Assembly: GCF_051401765.1 (NCBI RefSeq)
Contig: NW_027480543.1
Span: 744,001 to 808,000, forward strand
Source: Calliopsis andreniformis
Taxonomy: Eukaryota; Arthropoda; Insecta; Hymenoptera; Andrenidae
Direction of reading: 5' to 3'
Length of the DNA: 64,000 bases
This document shows, in pieces, positions 1 through 10,734 of this stretch. The notes beneath the pieces were generated by a model. It was not told the DNA's origin, made no database searches, and saw only the letters and a program-made list of their open reading frames with translations. Each line of letters opens with the position of its first letter. Position 1 is the stretch's first letter. A program made the position numbers and the translations under genes.

Positions 1-1357
1 TGAAGATTGGATATTGAGGATTGAAGATTGAGGATTGAGGATTTAGGATTGAGGATTGATGATTGAAGATTGTGTATTGAGAATTGAAGATTGAGGATTG
101 AGGATTGATTATTGAGGATTGAAGATTGAGGATTGGGGATTGAGGATTGAGGATTGAGAATTGAGAATGAGGACTGAGGGTTCAGGACTGAGGTTTGAGG
201 AATGAGGATTGAGGGTTGAGGATTGAGGATTGAGGATAGAGGATTGAAGATTGAGGATTGAGGATTGACGATTGAGGATTGAGGATAGTAGATTGAGTAT
301 TGAGGATTGAAGGTTGAGGATTGAGGATTGAGGACTGAGGATTGAGGATTGAAGATTGAGAATTGAGAATTGAGGATGAGGGCTGAGGGTTGAGGATTGT
401 GGTTTGAGGACTGAGGACTGAGGATTGAGGATCGAGAGTTGAGGATTGAGGATTGAGGATTGAGGATTGAGAATTGAGGATTGAGTGTTGAGGATTGAAG
501 ATTGAGGATTGGGTATTGAGGACTGAAGAATGAGGATCGAGGATTGAGGATTGAGGATTGAGGATTGAAGATTGAGTACTGAGGATTGAAGATTGACGAT
601 TGAGGATTGAGGATTGAGGATTGAGGATTGAAGATTGAGGACTGGGTATTGAGGACTGAACATTGAGGATTGAGGATTGAGGATTGAAGGTTGAATATTG
701 ATGAATGAAGATTAACTATTGAGGATTGAGGGTTCTGGATTGAGGACGAGTACTGAGGGTTGAATATTGATGATTGAGGTCTGAGGATTGAGGATTGAGG
801 ATTCAAAATTGAGGATCGGGGATTGAGGAATGAGGATTGAGGATTGAAGATTGAGTATTGAGGATTGAAGATTGAGGATTGAGGATTGAGGATTGAGGAT
901 TGATGATTGAAGATTGTGTATTGAAGTTTGAAGATTGAGGATTGAGGATTGAGGATTGAGGATTGAGGATTGAGGATTCAGGATTGAGGATTGAGGATTG
1001 AAATTGAGTATTGAGGATTGAATATTGAGGATTGAGATTTGATTATTGAATATTGTGGATTGAGTATTGAACCATGAGAATTCAGGATATTCTATTGAGT
1101 ATTGAGAATTGAGGATTGATAGCTGAGTATTGAGGTTTCATGGCTGAGGGTTGTGTGTTGAATATTGAGGGTTGAGGATTGAGGATTGAAGATTGAAAAT
1201 TGAGGATCGTGGATTGAGGAATGAGGATTGAGGATTGAAGATTGAGTATTGAGGATTGAAGATTAAGGATTGAGGGTTGAGTATTGAGGGTTGAAGATTG
1301 AGGATTGGGTATTGAGGATTGAAGAATGAGGATTGAGGATTGAGGATTGAGGATTGA
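1..1357. repeat. Block V, copy a (type-A EcoRI element block)
   Basis: Diverged heptamer block. It contains the marker GATGAATGAAGATTAACTAT near 700, the CAAAATTGAGGATCGGGG marker near 804 and the type-A EcoRI element at 1070. The same landmarks reappear at 49,403-50,759 at a constant offset of 49,402 bp (687 to 50,089, 801 to 50,203, 1,070 to 50,472), so I see no net insertion or deletion over about 1.36 kb. The first ~970 bases also match 5,619-6,586 (offset 5,618). Position 1 lies inside the array, not at its edge. Confidence 0.8.
1070..1099. repeat. Type-A EcoRI element, copy 1
   Basis: Diverged 30-base island that keeps the heptamer register. The first unit reads GAACCAT (its G is at 1069), then comes a GAATTC site followed by AGGATATTCTATTGAG. 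The left arm is ACCATGA rather than the ATCCTGA of type-B copies, so the 7-bp inverted repeat is absent here. Confidence 0.85.
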
Positions 1358-2158
1358 AGATTGAGTATTGAGGATTGAAGATTGAGGATTGAGGATTGAC
1401 GATTGAGGATTGAGGATTGAAGATTGAGTATTGAGGATTGAAGATTGAGGATTGAGGATTGAGGATTGAGGATTGAGGATTGAAGATTAAGGATTGAGGA
1501 TTGAGGATTGAGGATTGAGTATTGAGCATTGAGTATTGAGCATTGAGGATTGAAGATTGAATATTGAGGATTGAGGATTGAAGATTGAGGTTTTAGGATT
1601 GAGGATTGAGGACTGAGTGTTGAATATTGATGATTGAGGTCTGACGATTGAGGATTGAGTATTGAAAATTGAGGATTGAGGATTGAGGATTGAGGATTGA
1701 GGATTGAGGATTGAAGATTGGATATTGAGGATTGAAGATTGAGGATTGAGGATTTAGGATTGAGGATTGATGATTGAAGATTGTGTATTGAGAATTGAAG
1801 ATTGAGGATTGAGGATTGAAGATTGAGTATTGATGATTGAATATTGAGGATTGAGGATTGAGGTTTGAGGATTGAGGACGAGGACTGACGGTAGAGGATT
1901 GAGGTTTGAGGATTGAGAACTGAGGATTGAGGACTGAGGATTGAGGATTGAGGATTGAGCATTGAGGATTGAGGATTCAAGACTGGGGATTGAGGATTGA
2001 AGATTGAGAATTAAGGATAGAAGATTGTGGATTGAGGATCTAGGATTGGAGATTGATTATTGAGGATTGAAGATTGAGGATTGAGGATTGAGGATTGAGG
2101 ATTGAGAATTGAGAATGAGGACTGAGGGTTGAGGATTGAGGTTTGAGGAATGAGGATT
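1357..2158. repeat. 1,228-bp-offset module, copy 1
   Basis: This stretch matches 2,585-3,386 at a constant offset of 1,228 bp. Examples are GACG at 1,398 and 2,626, and the first GAGC of a doubled GAGCATT landmark at 1,524 and 2,752. The module carries GACTGACGGTAGAGG near 1,883, TAAGGATAGAAGATTGTGG near 2,012 and GGATCTAGGATTGG near 2,037. Parts of it recur at 6,835 and 8,051 (offsets 5,311 and 6,527). Confidence 0.75.
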
Positions 2159-2584
2159 GATGATTGAGGATTGAGGATTGAGGATTGAAGATTGAGGATT
2201 GCGGATTGAGGATTGAGTATTGAGCATTGAGGATTGAACATTGAATATTGATGATTGAAGATTGAGGATTGAGGATTGAGGGTTGAGGATCTAGGATTGG
2301 AGATTGATTATTGAGGATTCAAGATTGAGGATTGATGATTGAGGATTGAGAATTGAGAGTTGAGGATGAGGACTGAGGGTAGAGGATTGAGGTTTGAGAA
2401 ATGAGGATTGAGGATTGAGGATTGAGGACTGAAGATTGAGTATTGAGAATTGAGGATTGAGGATTGAGGATTGAGGATTGAGAATTGAGGATGAGGACTG
2501 AGGGTTGAGAATTGAGGTTTGAGAAATGAGGATTGAGGATTGAGGATTGAGAATTGAGGATTGAGGATGGAGGATTGAGGATTG
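2159..2584. repeat. Linker module shared with 4,446-4,851
   Basis: Matches about 4,446-4,851 at offset 2,296 (GAGCATT at 2,222 and 4,518; GATCTAGG at 2,288 and 4,584). It includes the GGATCTAGGATTGG marker and then GATTCAAGATTGAGG. The match ends near 2,555; the last ~30 bases join the next module. No gene-like signal is visible. Confidence 0.65.
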
Positions 2585-3386
2585 AAAATTGAGTATTGAG
2601 GATTGAAGATTGAGGATTGAGGATTGACGATTGAGGATTGAGGATTGAAGATTGAGTATTGAGGATTGAAGATTGAGGATTGAGGATTGAGGATTGAGGA
2701 TTGAGGATTGAAGATTGAGGATTGAGGATTGAGGATTGAGGATTGAGTATTGAGCATTGAGTATTGAGCATTGAGGATTGAAGATTGAATATTGAGGATT
2801 GAGGATTGAAGATTGAGGTTTTAGGATTGAGGATTGAGGACTGAGGGTTGAATATTGATGATTGAGGTCTGACGATTGAGGATTGAGTATTGAAAATTGA
2901 GGATTGAGGATTGAGGATTGAGGATTGAGGATTGAGGATTGAAGATTGGATATTGAGGATTGAAGATTGAGGATTGAGGATTTAGGATTGAGGATTGATG
3001 ATTGAAGATTGTGTATTGAGAATTGAAGATTGAGGATTGAGGATTGAAGATTGAGTATTGATGATTGAATATTGAGGATTGAGGATTGAGGTTTGAGGAT
3101 TGAGGTCGAGGACTGACGGTAGAGGATTGAGGTTTGAGGATTGAGGACTGAGGATTGAGGACTGAGGATTGAGGATTGAGGATTGAGCATTGAGGATTGA
3201 AGATTCAAGACTGGGGATTGAGGATTGAAGATTGAGAATTAAGGATAGAAGATTGTGGATTGAGGATCTAGGATTGGAGATTGATTATTGAGGATTGAAG
3301 ATTGAGGATTGAGGATTGAGGATTGAGGATTGAGAATTGAGAATGAGGACTGAGGGTTGAGGATTGAGGTTTGAGGAATGAGGATT
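2585..3386. repeat. 1,228-bp-offset module, copy 2
   Basis: Second copy of the 1,357-2,158 module with a few substitutions. One is GGTCGAGGACTGACGG near 3,105, where copy 1 has GGACGAGG. The doubled GAGCATT landmark begins at 2,752. Confidence 0.75.
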
Positions 3387-4603
3387 GAGGGTTGAGGATT
3401 GAGGATTGAGGATTGAGGATTGAGGATTGACGATTGAGGATTAAGGATTGAAGATTGAGTATTGAGGATTGAAGATTGAGGATTGAGGATTGAGGATTGA
3501 GGATTGAGGATTGAAGATTGAAGATTGAGGATTGAGGATTGACGATTGAGGATTGAGGATTGAAGATTGATGATTGAGGATTGAGGATTGAGGATTGAGG
3601 ATTGAGGATTGAAGATTGGATATTGTGGATTGAAGATTGAGGATTGAGGATTTAGGATTGAGGATTGATGATTGAAGATTGTGTATTGAGAATTGAAGAT
3701 TGAGGATTGAGGATTGATTACTGAGGATTGAAGATTGAGGATTGGGGTTTGAAGATTGAGGATTGAGAATTGAGAATGAGGACTGAGGGTTGAGGACTGA
3801 GGTTTGAGGAATGAGGATTGAGGGTTGAGGATTGAGGATTGAGGATTGAGGATTGAGGATTGGGGATTGAATATTGAGTACTGAGGATTGAAGATTGAGG
3901 ATTGAGGATTGAGGATTGAGGATGGAGGATGAGGGCTGAGGATTGAGGATTGAGGGTCTAGAATTGGAGATTGATTATTGAGGTTTGAAAATTGAGGATT
4001 GATGATTGAGGATTGAGAATTGAGAATTATTGGATCAGGACTGAGGGTTGAGGATTGAGGTTTGAGAAATGAGGATTGAGGATTGAGGATTCAGGTCTGA
4101 GGATTGAGGATTGTGGATTGTGTATTGAAGATTGAGTATTGATCACTGAGGATTGAGGATTGATTATTGAGGATTGAAGATTGAGGATTGAGGATTGAGG
4201 ATTCAGGATTGAGAATTGAGAATGAGGACTGAGGGTTGAGGATTGAGGTTTGAGGAATGAGGATTGAGGGTTGAGGATTGAGGATTGTGGATTGAGGATT
4301 GAGGATTGAGGATTGAGGATTGGGGATTGAATATTGAGTACTGAGGATTGAAGATTGAAGATTGAGGATTGAGGATTGACGATTGACGATTGAGGATTGA
4401 GGATTGAAGATTGAGTATTCAGGATTGAAGATTGAGGATTGAGGATTGAGGATTGATGATTGAGGATTGAGGATTGAGGATTGAAGATTGAGGATTGAGG
4501 ATTGAGGATTGAGTTTTGAGCATTGAGGATTGAACATTGAATATTGATGATTGAAGATTGAGGATTGAGGATTGAGGGTTGAGGATCTAGGATTGGAGAT
4601 TGA
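3387..4603. repeat. Heptamer satellite, mixed II-type modules
   Basis: Consists only of heptamer variants. It holds the TTTAGGATTGAGGATTGATG marker near 3,651, a TCTAGAATTGG marker near 3,958, and a stretch with GACGATT twice in a row near 4,379. No gene, promoter or unique sequence is seen. Confidence 0.8.
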
Positions 4604-6586
4604 TTATTGAGGATTCAAGATTGAGGATTGATGATTGAGGATTGAGAATTGAGAGTTGAGGATGAGGACTGAGGGTAGAGGATTGAGGTTTGAGAAATGA
4701 GGATTGAGGATTGAGGATTGAGGACTGAAGATTGAGTATTGAGAATTGAGGATTGAGGATTGAGGATTGAGGATTGAGAATTGAGGATGAGGACTGAGGG
4801 TTGAGATTTGAGGTTTGAGAAATGAGGATTGAGGATTGAGGATTGAGGATTGAGGGTTGAGTATTGATGATTGGGTATTGAAGATTGAGTATTGATCACT
4901 GAGTATTGAGGATTGAGGATTGAGGATTGAAGATTGAATATTGAGGATTGAAGATTGACGATTGAGGATTGAGGGTTGAGGATGGAGGATGAGGGCTGAG
5001 GGTTGAGGATTGAGGTTTGAGGACTGCGGACTGAGGATTGAGGATCGAGAGTTGAGGATTGAGGATTGAGGATTGAGGATTGAGGATTGAGGATTGAGAA
5101 TTGAGGATTGATGATTGAGGGCTGAAGATTGAATATTGAGGATTGAAGATTGAGGATTGATGATTAAGGATTGAGGATGGAGGATGAGGGCTGAGGGTTG
5201 AGGATTGAAGTTTGAGGACTGAGGACTGAGGATTGAGGATTGAGAATTGAGGATTGAGGATGGAGGATTGAGGATTGAAAATTGAGTATTGAGGATTGAA
5301 GATTGAGGATTGAGGATTGACGATTGAGGATTGAGGATTGAAGATTGAGTATTGAGGATTGAAGATTGAGGATTGAGGATTGAGGATTGAGGATTGAGGA
5401 TTGAAGATTGAGGATTGAGGATTGAGGATTGAGGATTGAGTATTGAGCATTGAGGATTGAAGATTGAATATTGAGGATTGAGGATTGAAGATTGAGGTTT
5501 GAGGATTGAGGATTGAGGACTGAGGGTTGAATATTGATGATTGAGCTCTGACGATTGAGGATTGAGTATTGAAAATTGAGGATTGAGGATTGAGGATTGA
5601 GGATTGAGGATTGAGGATTGAAGATTGGATATTGAGGATTGAAGATTGAGGATTGAGGATTTAGGATTGAGGATTGATGATTGAAGATTGTGTATTGAGA
5701 ATTGAAGATTGGGGAATGAGTATTGATTATTGAGGATTGAAGATTGAGGATTGGGGATTGAGGATTGAGGATTGAGAATTGAGAATGAGGACTGAGGGTT
5801 GAGGAATGAGGTTTGAGGAATGAGGATTGAGGGTTGAGGATTGAGGATTGAGGATAGAGGATTGAAGATTGAGGATTGAGGATTGACGATTGAGGATTGA
5901 GGATAGTAGATTGAGTATTGAGGATTGAAGGTTGAGGATTGAGGATTGAGGACTGAGGATTGAGGATTGAAGATTGAGAATTGAGAATTGAGGATGAGGG
6001 CTGAGGGTTGAGGATTGTGGTTTGAGGACTGAGGACTGAGGATTGAGGATCGAGAGTTGAGGATTGAGGATTGAGGATTGAGGATTGAGAATTGAGGATT
6101 GAGTGTTGAGGATTGAAGATTGAGGATTGGGTATTGAGGACTGAAGAATGAGGATCGAGGATTGAGGATTGAGGATTGAGGATTGAAGATTGAGTACTGA
6201 GGATTGAAGATTGACGATTGAGGATTGAGGATTGAGGATTGAGGATTGAAGATTGAGGACTGGGTATTGAGGACTGAACATTGAGGATTGAGGATTGAGG
6301 ATTGAAGGTTGAATATTGATGAATGAAGATTAACTATTGAGGATTGAGGGTTCTGGATTGAGGACGAGTACTGAGGGTTGAATATTGATGATTGAGGTCT
6401 GAGGATTGAGGATTGAGGATTCAAAATTGAGGATCGGGGATTGAGGAATGAGGATTGAGGATTGAAGATTGAGTATTGAGGATTGAAGATTGAGGATTGA
6501 GGATTGAGGATTGAGGATTGATGATTGAAGATTGTGTATTGAAGTTTGAAGATTGAGGATTGAGGATTGAGGATTGAGGATTGAGG
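4604..6586. repeat. Segment duplicated at 48,388-50,370
   Basis: Runs in parallel with 48,388-50,370 at offset 43,784. The - strand translation of 4,896-5,450 equals that of 48,680-49,234 over all 184 residues. Its right half, from 5,619, is a further copy of block V (compare 1-968). At about 6,586 it departs from the other V copies (GATTGCGG instead of GATTCAGG) and does not reach the type-A EcoRI element. Confidence 0.75.
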
Positions 6587-6789
6587 ATTGCGGATTGAGG
6601 ATTGAGGATTGAGGATTGAGGATTGGGGATTGAATATTGAGTACTGAGGATTGAAGATTGAGGGCTGAGGGTTGAGGATTGAGGTTTGAGGACTGCGGAC
6701 TGAGGATTGAGGATCGAGAGTTGAGGATTGAGGATTGAGGATTGAGGATTGAGGATTGAGGATTGAGAATTGAGGATTGAGGATTGAGG
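6587..6789. repeat. Heptamer satellite linker
   Basis: Plain heptamer variants. It includes the CTGCGGACTGAGGATTGAGG marker near 6,693 and an ATCGAGAGTTGAGG marker near 6,712. These also occur near 5,027, 7,628, 15,205 and 48,808. Confidence 0.75.
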
Positions 6790-7312
6790 ATTGAAGATTG
6801 AGGATTGAGGGTTGAGGATTGAGGATTGAGTATTGAGCATTGAGTATTGAGCATTGAGGATTGAAGATTGAATATTGAGGATTGAGGATTGAAGATTGAT
6901 GTTTTAGGATTGAGGATTGAGGACTGAGTGTTGAATATTGATGATTGAGGTCTGACGATTGAGGATTGAGTATTGAAAATTGAGGATTGAGGATTGAGGA
7001 TTGAGGATTGAGGATTGAGGATTGAAGATTGGATATTGAGGATTGAAGATTGAGGATTGAGGATTTAGGATTGAGGATTGATGATTGAAGATTGTGTATT
7101 GAGAATTGAAGATTGAGGATTGAGGATTGAAGATTGAGTATTGATGATTGAATATTGAGGATTGAGGATTGAGGTTTGAGGATTGAGGACGAGGACTGAC
7201 GGTAGAGGATTGAGGTTTGAGGATTGAGGACTGAGGATTGAGGACTGAGGATTGAGGATTGAGGATTGAGCATTGAGGATTGAGGATTCAAGACTGGGGA
7301 TTGAGGATTGAA
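6790..7312. repeat. 1,216-bp-offset module, copy 1
   Basis: Matches 8,006-8,528 at offset 1,216 (GAGCATT landmark at 6,835 and 8,051; GACTGGGG at about 7,292 and 8,508). It also corresponds to the core of the 1,357 and 2,585 modules, so this core is present four times in the first 8.6 kb. Confidence 0.75.
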
Positions 7313-8005
7313 GATTGAGAATTAAGGATAGAAGATTGTGGATTGAGGATCTAGGATTGGAGATTGATTATTGAGGATTGAAGATTGAGGATTGAGGATT
7401 GAGGATTGAGGATTGAGAATTGAGAATGAGGACTGAGGGTTGAGGATTGAGGTTTGAGGAATGAGGATTGAGGGTTGAGGATTGAGGATTGAGGATTGAG
7501 GATTGAGGATTGAGGATTGAGGATTGGGGATTGAATATTGAGTACTGAGGATTGAAGATTGAGGATTGAGGATTGAGGGTTGAGGATGGAGGATGAGGGC
7601 TGAGGGTTGAGGATTGAGGTTTGAGGACTGCGGACTGAGGATTGAGGATCGAGAGTTGAGGATTGAGGATTGAGGAATGAGGATTGAGGATTGAGGATTG
7701 AGAATTGAGGATTGATGATTGAGGGCTGAAGATTGAATATTGAGGATTGAAGATTGAGGATTGATGATTAAGGATTGAGGATGGAGGATGAGGGCTGAGG
7801 GTTGAGGATTGAAGTTTGAGGACTGAGGACTGAGGATTGAGGATTGAGAATTGAGGATGAGAAGGTTGGAGGATTGAGGATTGAAAATTGAGTATTGAGG
7901 ATTGAAGATTGAGGATTGAGGATTGACGATTGAGGATTGAGGATTGAAGATTGAGTATTGAGGATTGAAGATTGAGGATTGAGGATTGAGGATTGAGGAT
8001 TGAGG
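7313..8005. repeat. Heptamer satellite, II-type modules
   Basis: Contains GGATCTAGGATTGG at 7,348, a GGAGGATGAGGGCTGAGGG marker near 7,579 and an ATCGAGAGTTGAGG marker near 7,648. A local indel variant reads GAGGATGAGAAGGTTGG near 7,854. No gene-like content. Confidence 0.8.
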
Positions 8006-8528
8006 ATTGAAGATTGAGGATTGAGGATTGAGGATTGAGGATTGAGTATTGAGCATTGAGTATTGAGCATTGAGGATTGAAGATTGAATATTGAGGATTG
8101 AGGATTGAAGATTGATGTTTTAGGATTGAGGATTGAGGACTGAGTGTTGAATATTGATGATTGAGGTCTGACGATTGAGGATTGAGTATTGAAAATTGAG
8201 GATTGAGGATTGAGGATTGAGGATTGAGGATTGAGGATTGAAGATTGGATATTGAGGATTGAAGATTGAGGATTGAGGATTTAGGATTGAGGATTGATGA
8301 TTGAAGATTGTGTATTGAGAATTGAAGATTGTGGATTGAGGATTGAAGATTGAGTATTGATGATTGAATATTGAGGATTGAGGATTGAGGTTTGAGGATT
8401 GAGGACGAGGACTGACGGTAGAGGATTGAGGTTTGAGGATTGAGGACTGAGGATTGAGGACTGAGGATTGAGGATTGAGGATTGAGCATTGAGGATTGAG
8501 GATTCAAGACTGGGGATTGAGGATTGAG
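8006..8528. repeat. 1,216-bp-offset module, copy 2
   Basis: Second copy of 6,790-7,312. Divergence begins at about 8,529, where GAGTACTGAGG replaces the GAAGATTGAGAATTAAGG of the other copies. Confidence 0.75.
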
Positions 8529-9910
8529 TACTGAGGATTGAAGATTGAGGATTGAGGATTGAGAATTGAGGATGGAGGATGAGGGCTGAGGATTGAGGAT
8601 TGAGGATCTAGAATTGGAGATTCATTATTGAGGTTTGAAGATTGAGGATTGATGATTGAGGATTGAGAATTGAGAATTGTGGATGAGGACTGAGGGTTGA
8701 GGATTGAGGTTTGAGAAATGAGGATTGAGGATTGAGGATTGAGGTCTGAGGATTGAGGATTGAGGATTGTGTATTGAAGATTGAGTATTGATCACTGAGG
8801 ATTGAGGATTGAGGATTGAGGATTGAGGATGAGGGTTGAAGATTGAATATTGAGGTTTGAAGATTGAGGATTGATGATTAAGGATTGAGGATGGAGGATG
8901 AGGGCTGAGGGTTGAGGATTGAGGTTTGAGGACTGAGGACTGAGGATTGAGGATTGAAGATTGAGGATTGAGGATTGAGGATTGAAAATTGAGTATTGAG
9001 GATTGATGATTAAGGATTGAGGATTGACGATTGAGGATTAAGGATTGAAGATTGAGTATTGAGGATTGAAGATTGAGGATTGAGGATTGAGGATTGAGGA
9101 TTGAGGATTGAAGATTGAAGATTGAGGATTGAGGATTGACGATTGAGGATTGAGGATTGAAGATTGAGGATTGAGGATTGAGGATTGAGGATTGAGGATT
9201 GAGGATTGAAGATTGGATATTGAGGATTGAAGATTGAGGATTGAGGATTTAGGACTGAGGATTGATGATTGAAGATTGTGTATTGAGAATTGAAGATTGA
9301 GGATTGAGGATTGATTATTGAGGATTGAAGATTGAGGATTGGGGTTTGAGGATTGAGGATTGAGAATTGAGAATGAGGACTGAGGGTTGAGGACTGAGGT
9401 TTGAGGAATGAGGATTGAGGGTTGAGGATTGAGGATTGAGGATTGAGGATTGAGGATTGAGGATTGAGGATTGGGGATTGAATATTGAGTACTGAGGATT
9501 GAAGATTGAGGATTGAGGATTGAGGATTGAGGGTTGTGGATTGAAGATTGAGGATTGGGGATTGAGGATGGCGATTGAGGATTGAGTATTGAGAATTGAG
9601 GATTGATAGCTGAGTATTGAGGATTCATGGCTGAGGGTTGTGTGTTGAATATTGAGGGTAGAGGATTGAGGATTGAGGATTGAGGATTGAAGATTGGGTA
9701 TTGATGATTGAATATTGAGGATTGAGTATTGAGGTTTGAGGATTGAGGACGAGGACTGACGGTAGATGATTGAGGTTTGAGGATTGAGGACTGAGGATTG
9801 AGGACTGAGGATTGAAGATTGAAGATTGAGGATTGAGGATTGACGATTGACGATTGAGGATTGAGGACTGAAGATTGAGTATTCAGGATTGAAGATTGAG
9901 GATTGAGGAT
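8529..9910. repeat. Mosaic heptamer stretch, partly shared with 32.2-33.0 kb
   Basis: The segment from about 8,822 to 9,060 matches 32,255-32,500 (offset 23,433, rising to 23,440 after one extra heptamer). Both copies carry GATGAGGGTTGAAG and GATTGATGATTAAGG. A CATGGCTGAGGG marker sits near 9,627. The remainder is ordinary variant heptamers. Confidence 0.7.
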
Positions 9911-10515
9911 TGAGGATTCAAAATTGAGGATCGGGGATTGAGGAATGAGGATTGAGGATTGAAGATTGAGTATTGAGGATTGAAGATTGAGGATTGAGGA
10001 TTGAGGATTGAGGATTGATGATTGGAAATTGTGTATTGAAGTTTGAAGATTGAGGATTGAGGATTGAGGATTGAGGATTCAGGATTGAGGATTGAGGATT
10101 GAAATTGAGTATTGAGGATTGAATATTGAGGATTGATATTTGATTATTGAATATTGTGGATTGAGTATTGAACCATGAGAATTCAGGATATTCTATTGAG
10201 TATTGAGAATTGAGGATTGATAGTTGAGTATTGAGGTTTCATGGCTGAGGGTTGTGTGTTGAATATTGAGGGTTGAGGATTGAGGATTGAAGATTGAAAA
10301 TTGAGGATCGTGGATTGAGGAATGAGGATTGAGGATAGAAGATTGTGTATTGAGGATTGAAGATTAAGGATTGAGGATTGAGTATTGAGGATTGAAGATT
10401 GAGGATTGGGTATTGAGGATTGAAGAATGAGGATTGAGGATTGAGGATTGAGGATTGAAGATTGAGGATCTAGGATTGGAGATTGATTATTGAGGATTGA
10501 GGATTGAGGATTGAG
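9911..10515. repeat. Block V, copy b (partial)
   Basis: Begins at the TTCAAAATTGAGGATCGGGG marker (9,911) and includes the type-A EcoRI element at 10,171 and a CATGGCTGAGGG marker near 10,250. Compared with copy a, it carries about 10 bp less between the two landmarks. Confidence 0.75.
10171..10200. repeat. Type-A EcoRI element, copy 2
   Basis: Same island as at 1,070: a GAACCAT unit, then GAATTC, then AGGATATTCTATTGAG, all in heptamer register. It has no 7-bp inverted repeat. Confidence 0.85.
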
Positions 10516-10734
10516 GATCTAGAACTGGAGATTGATTATTGAGGATTGAAGATTGAGGATTGACTATTGAGGATTGAGAATTGAGAATTGAGGATGAGGA
10601 CTGAGGGTTGAGGATTGAGGTTTGAGAAATGAGGATAGAGGATTGAGGATTGAGGATTGAGGATTGAGGATTGAGGATTGTGTATTGAAGATTGAGTATT
10701 GATCACTGAGGATTGAGGATTGAGGATTGAGGAT
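10516..10734. repeat. Heptamer linker between block V and block III
   Basis: Opens with GATCTAGAACTGGAG, a variant also found near 16,887 and 50,831 in the same position after block V. The rest is ordinary heptamer variants. Confidence 0.7.

Larger units (their letters stand above)
4604..7291 (-). other. Longest open frame (895 codons), judged non-genic
   Basis: This is the longest stop-free run with an ATG. Its translation is only a degenerate NPQSSIL heptapeptide repeat (about 128 repeats, rich in Ser, Gln, Asn, Ile and Leu). I see no globular domain, signal peptide, catalytic motif, promoter or intron signal. Because 7 is not divisible by 3, all three - frames give the same cyclic peptide and stay open until a variant unit creates a stop. 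The stop at 4,604 comes from a TCA in a GATTCAAG variant, and the ATG from a GAGCATT unit. Translation from satellite transcripts cannot be excluded, but nothing here supports a gene. Confidence 0.85.

Noticed and set aside
1070..1099. EcoRI islands as insertion footprints of a transposon
   Set aside because: They keep the 7-base register and have no target-site duplication or terminal repeats, so they look like diverged units of the satellite.
4604..7291. The 895-codon - strand ORF, and about 90 other ORFs of 69-606 codons, as protein genes
   Set aside because: All translate to the same degenerate NPQSSIL cycle, which any - strand frame of AATCCTC repeats must give. Starts come from GAGCATT variants and stops from random variants. 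There is no promoter, splice signal or domain.
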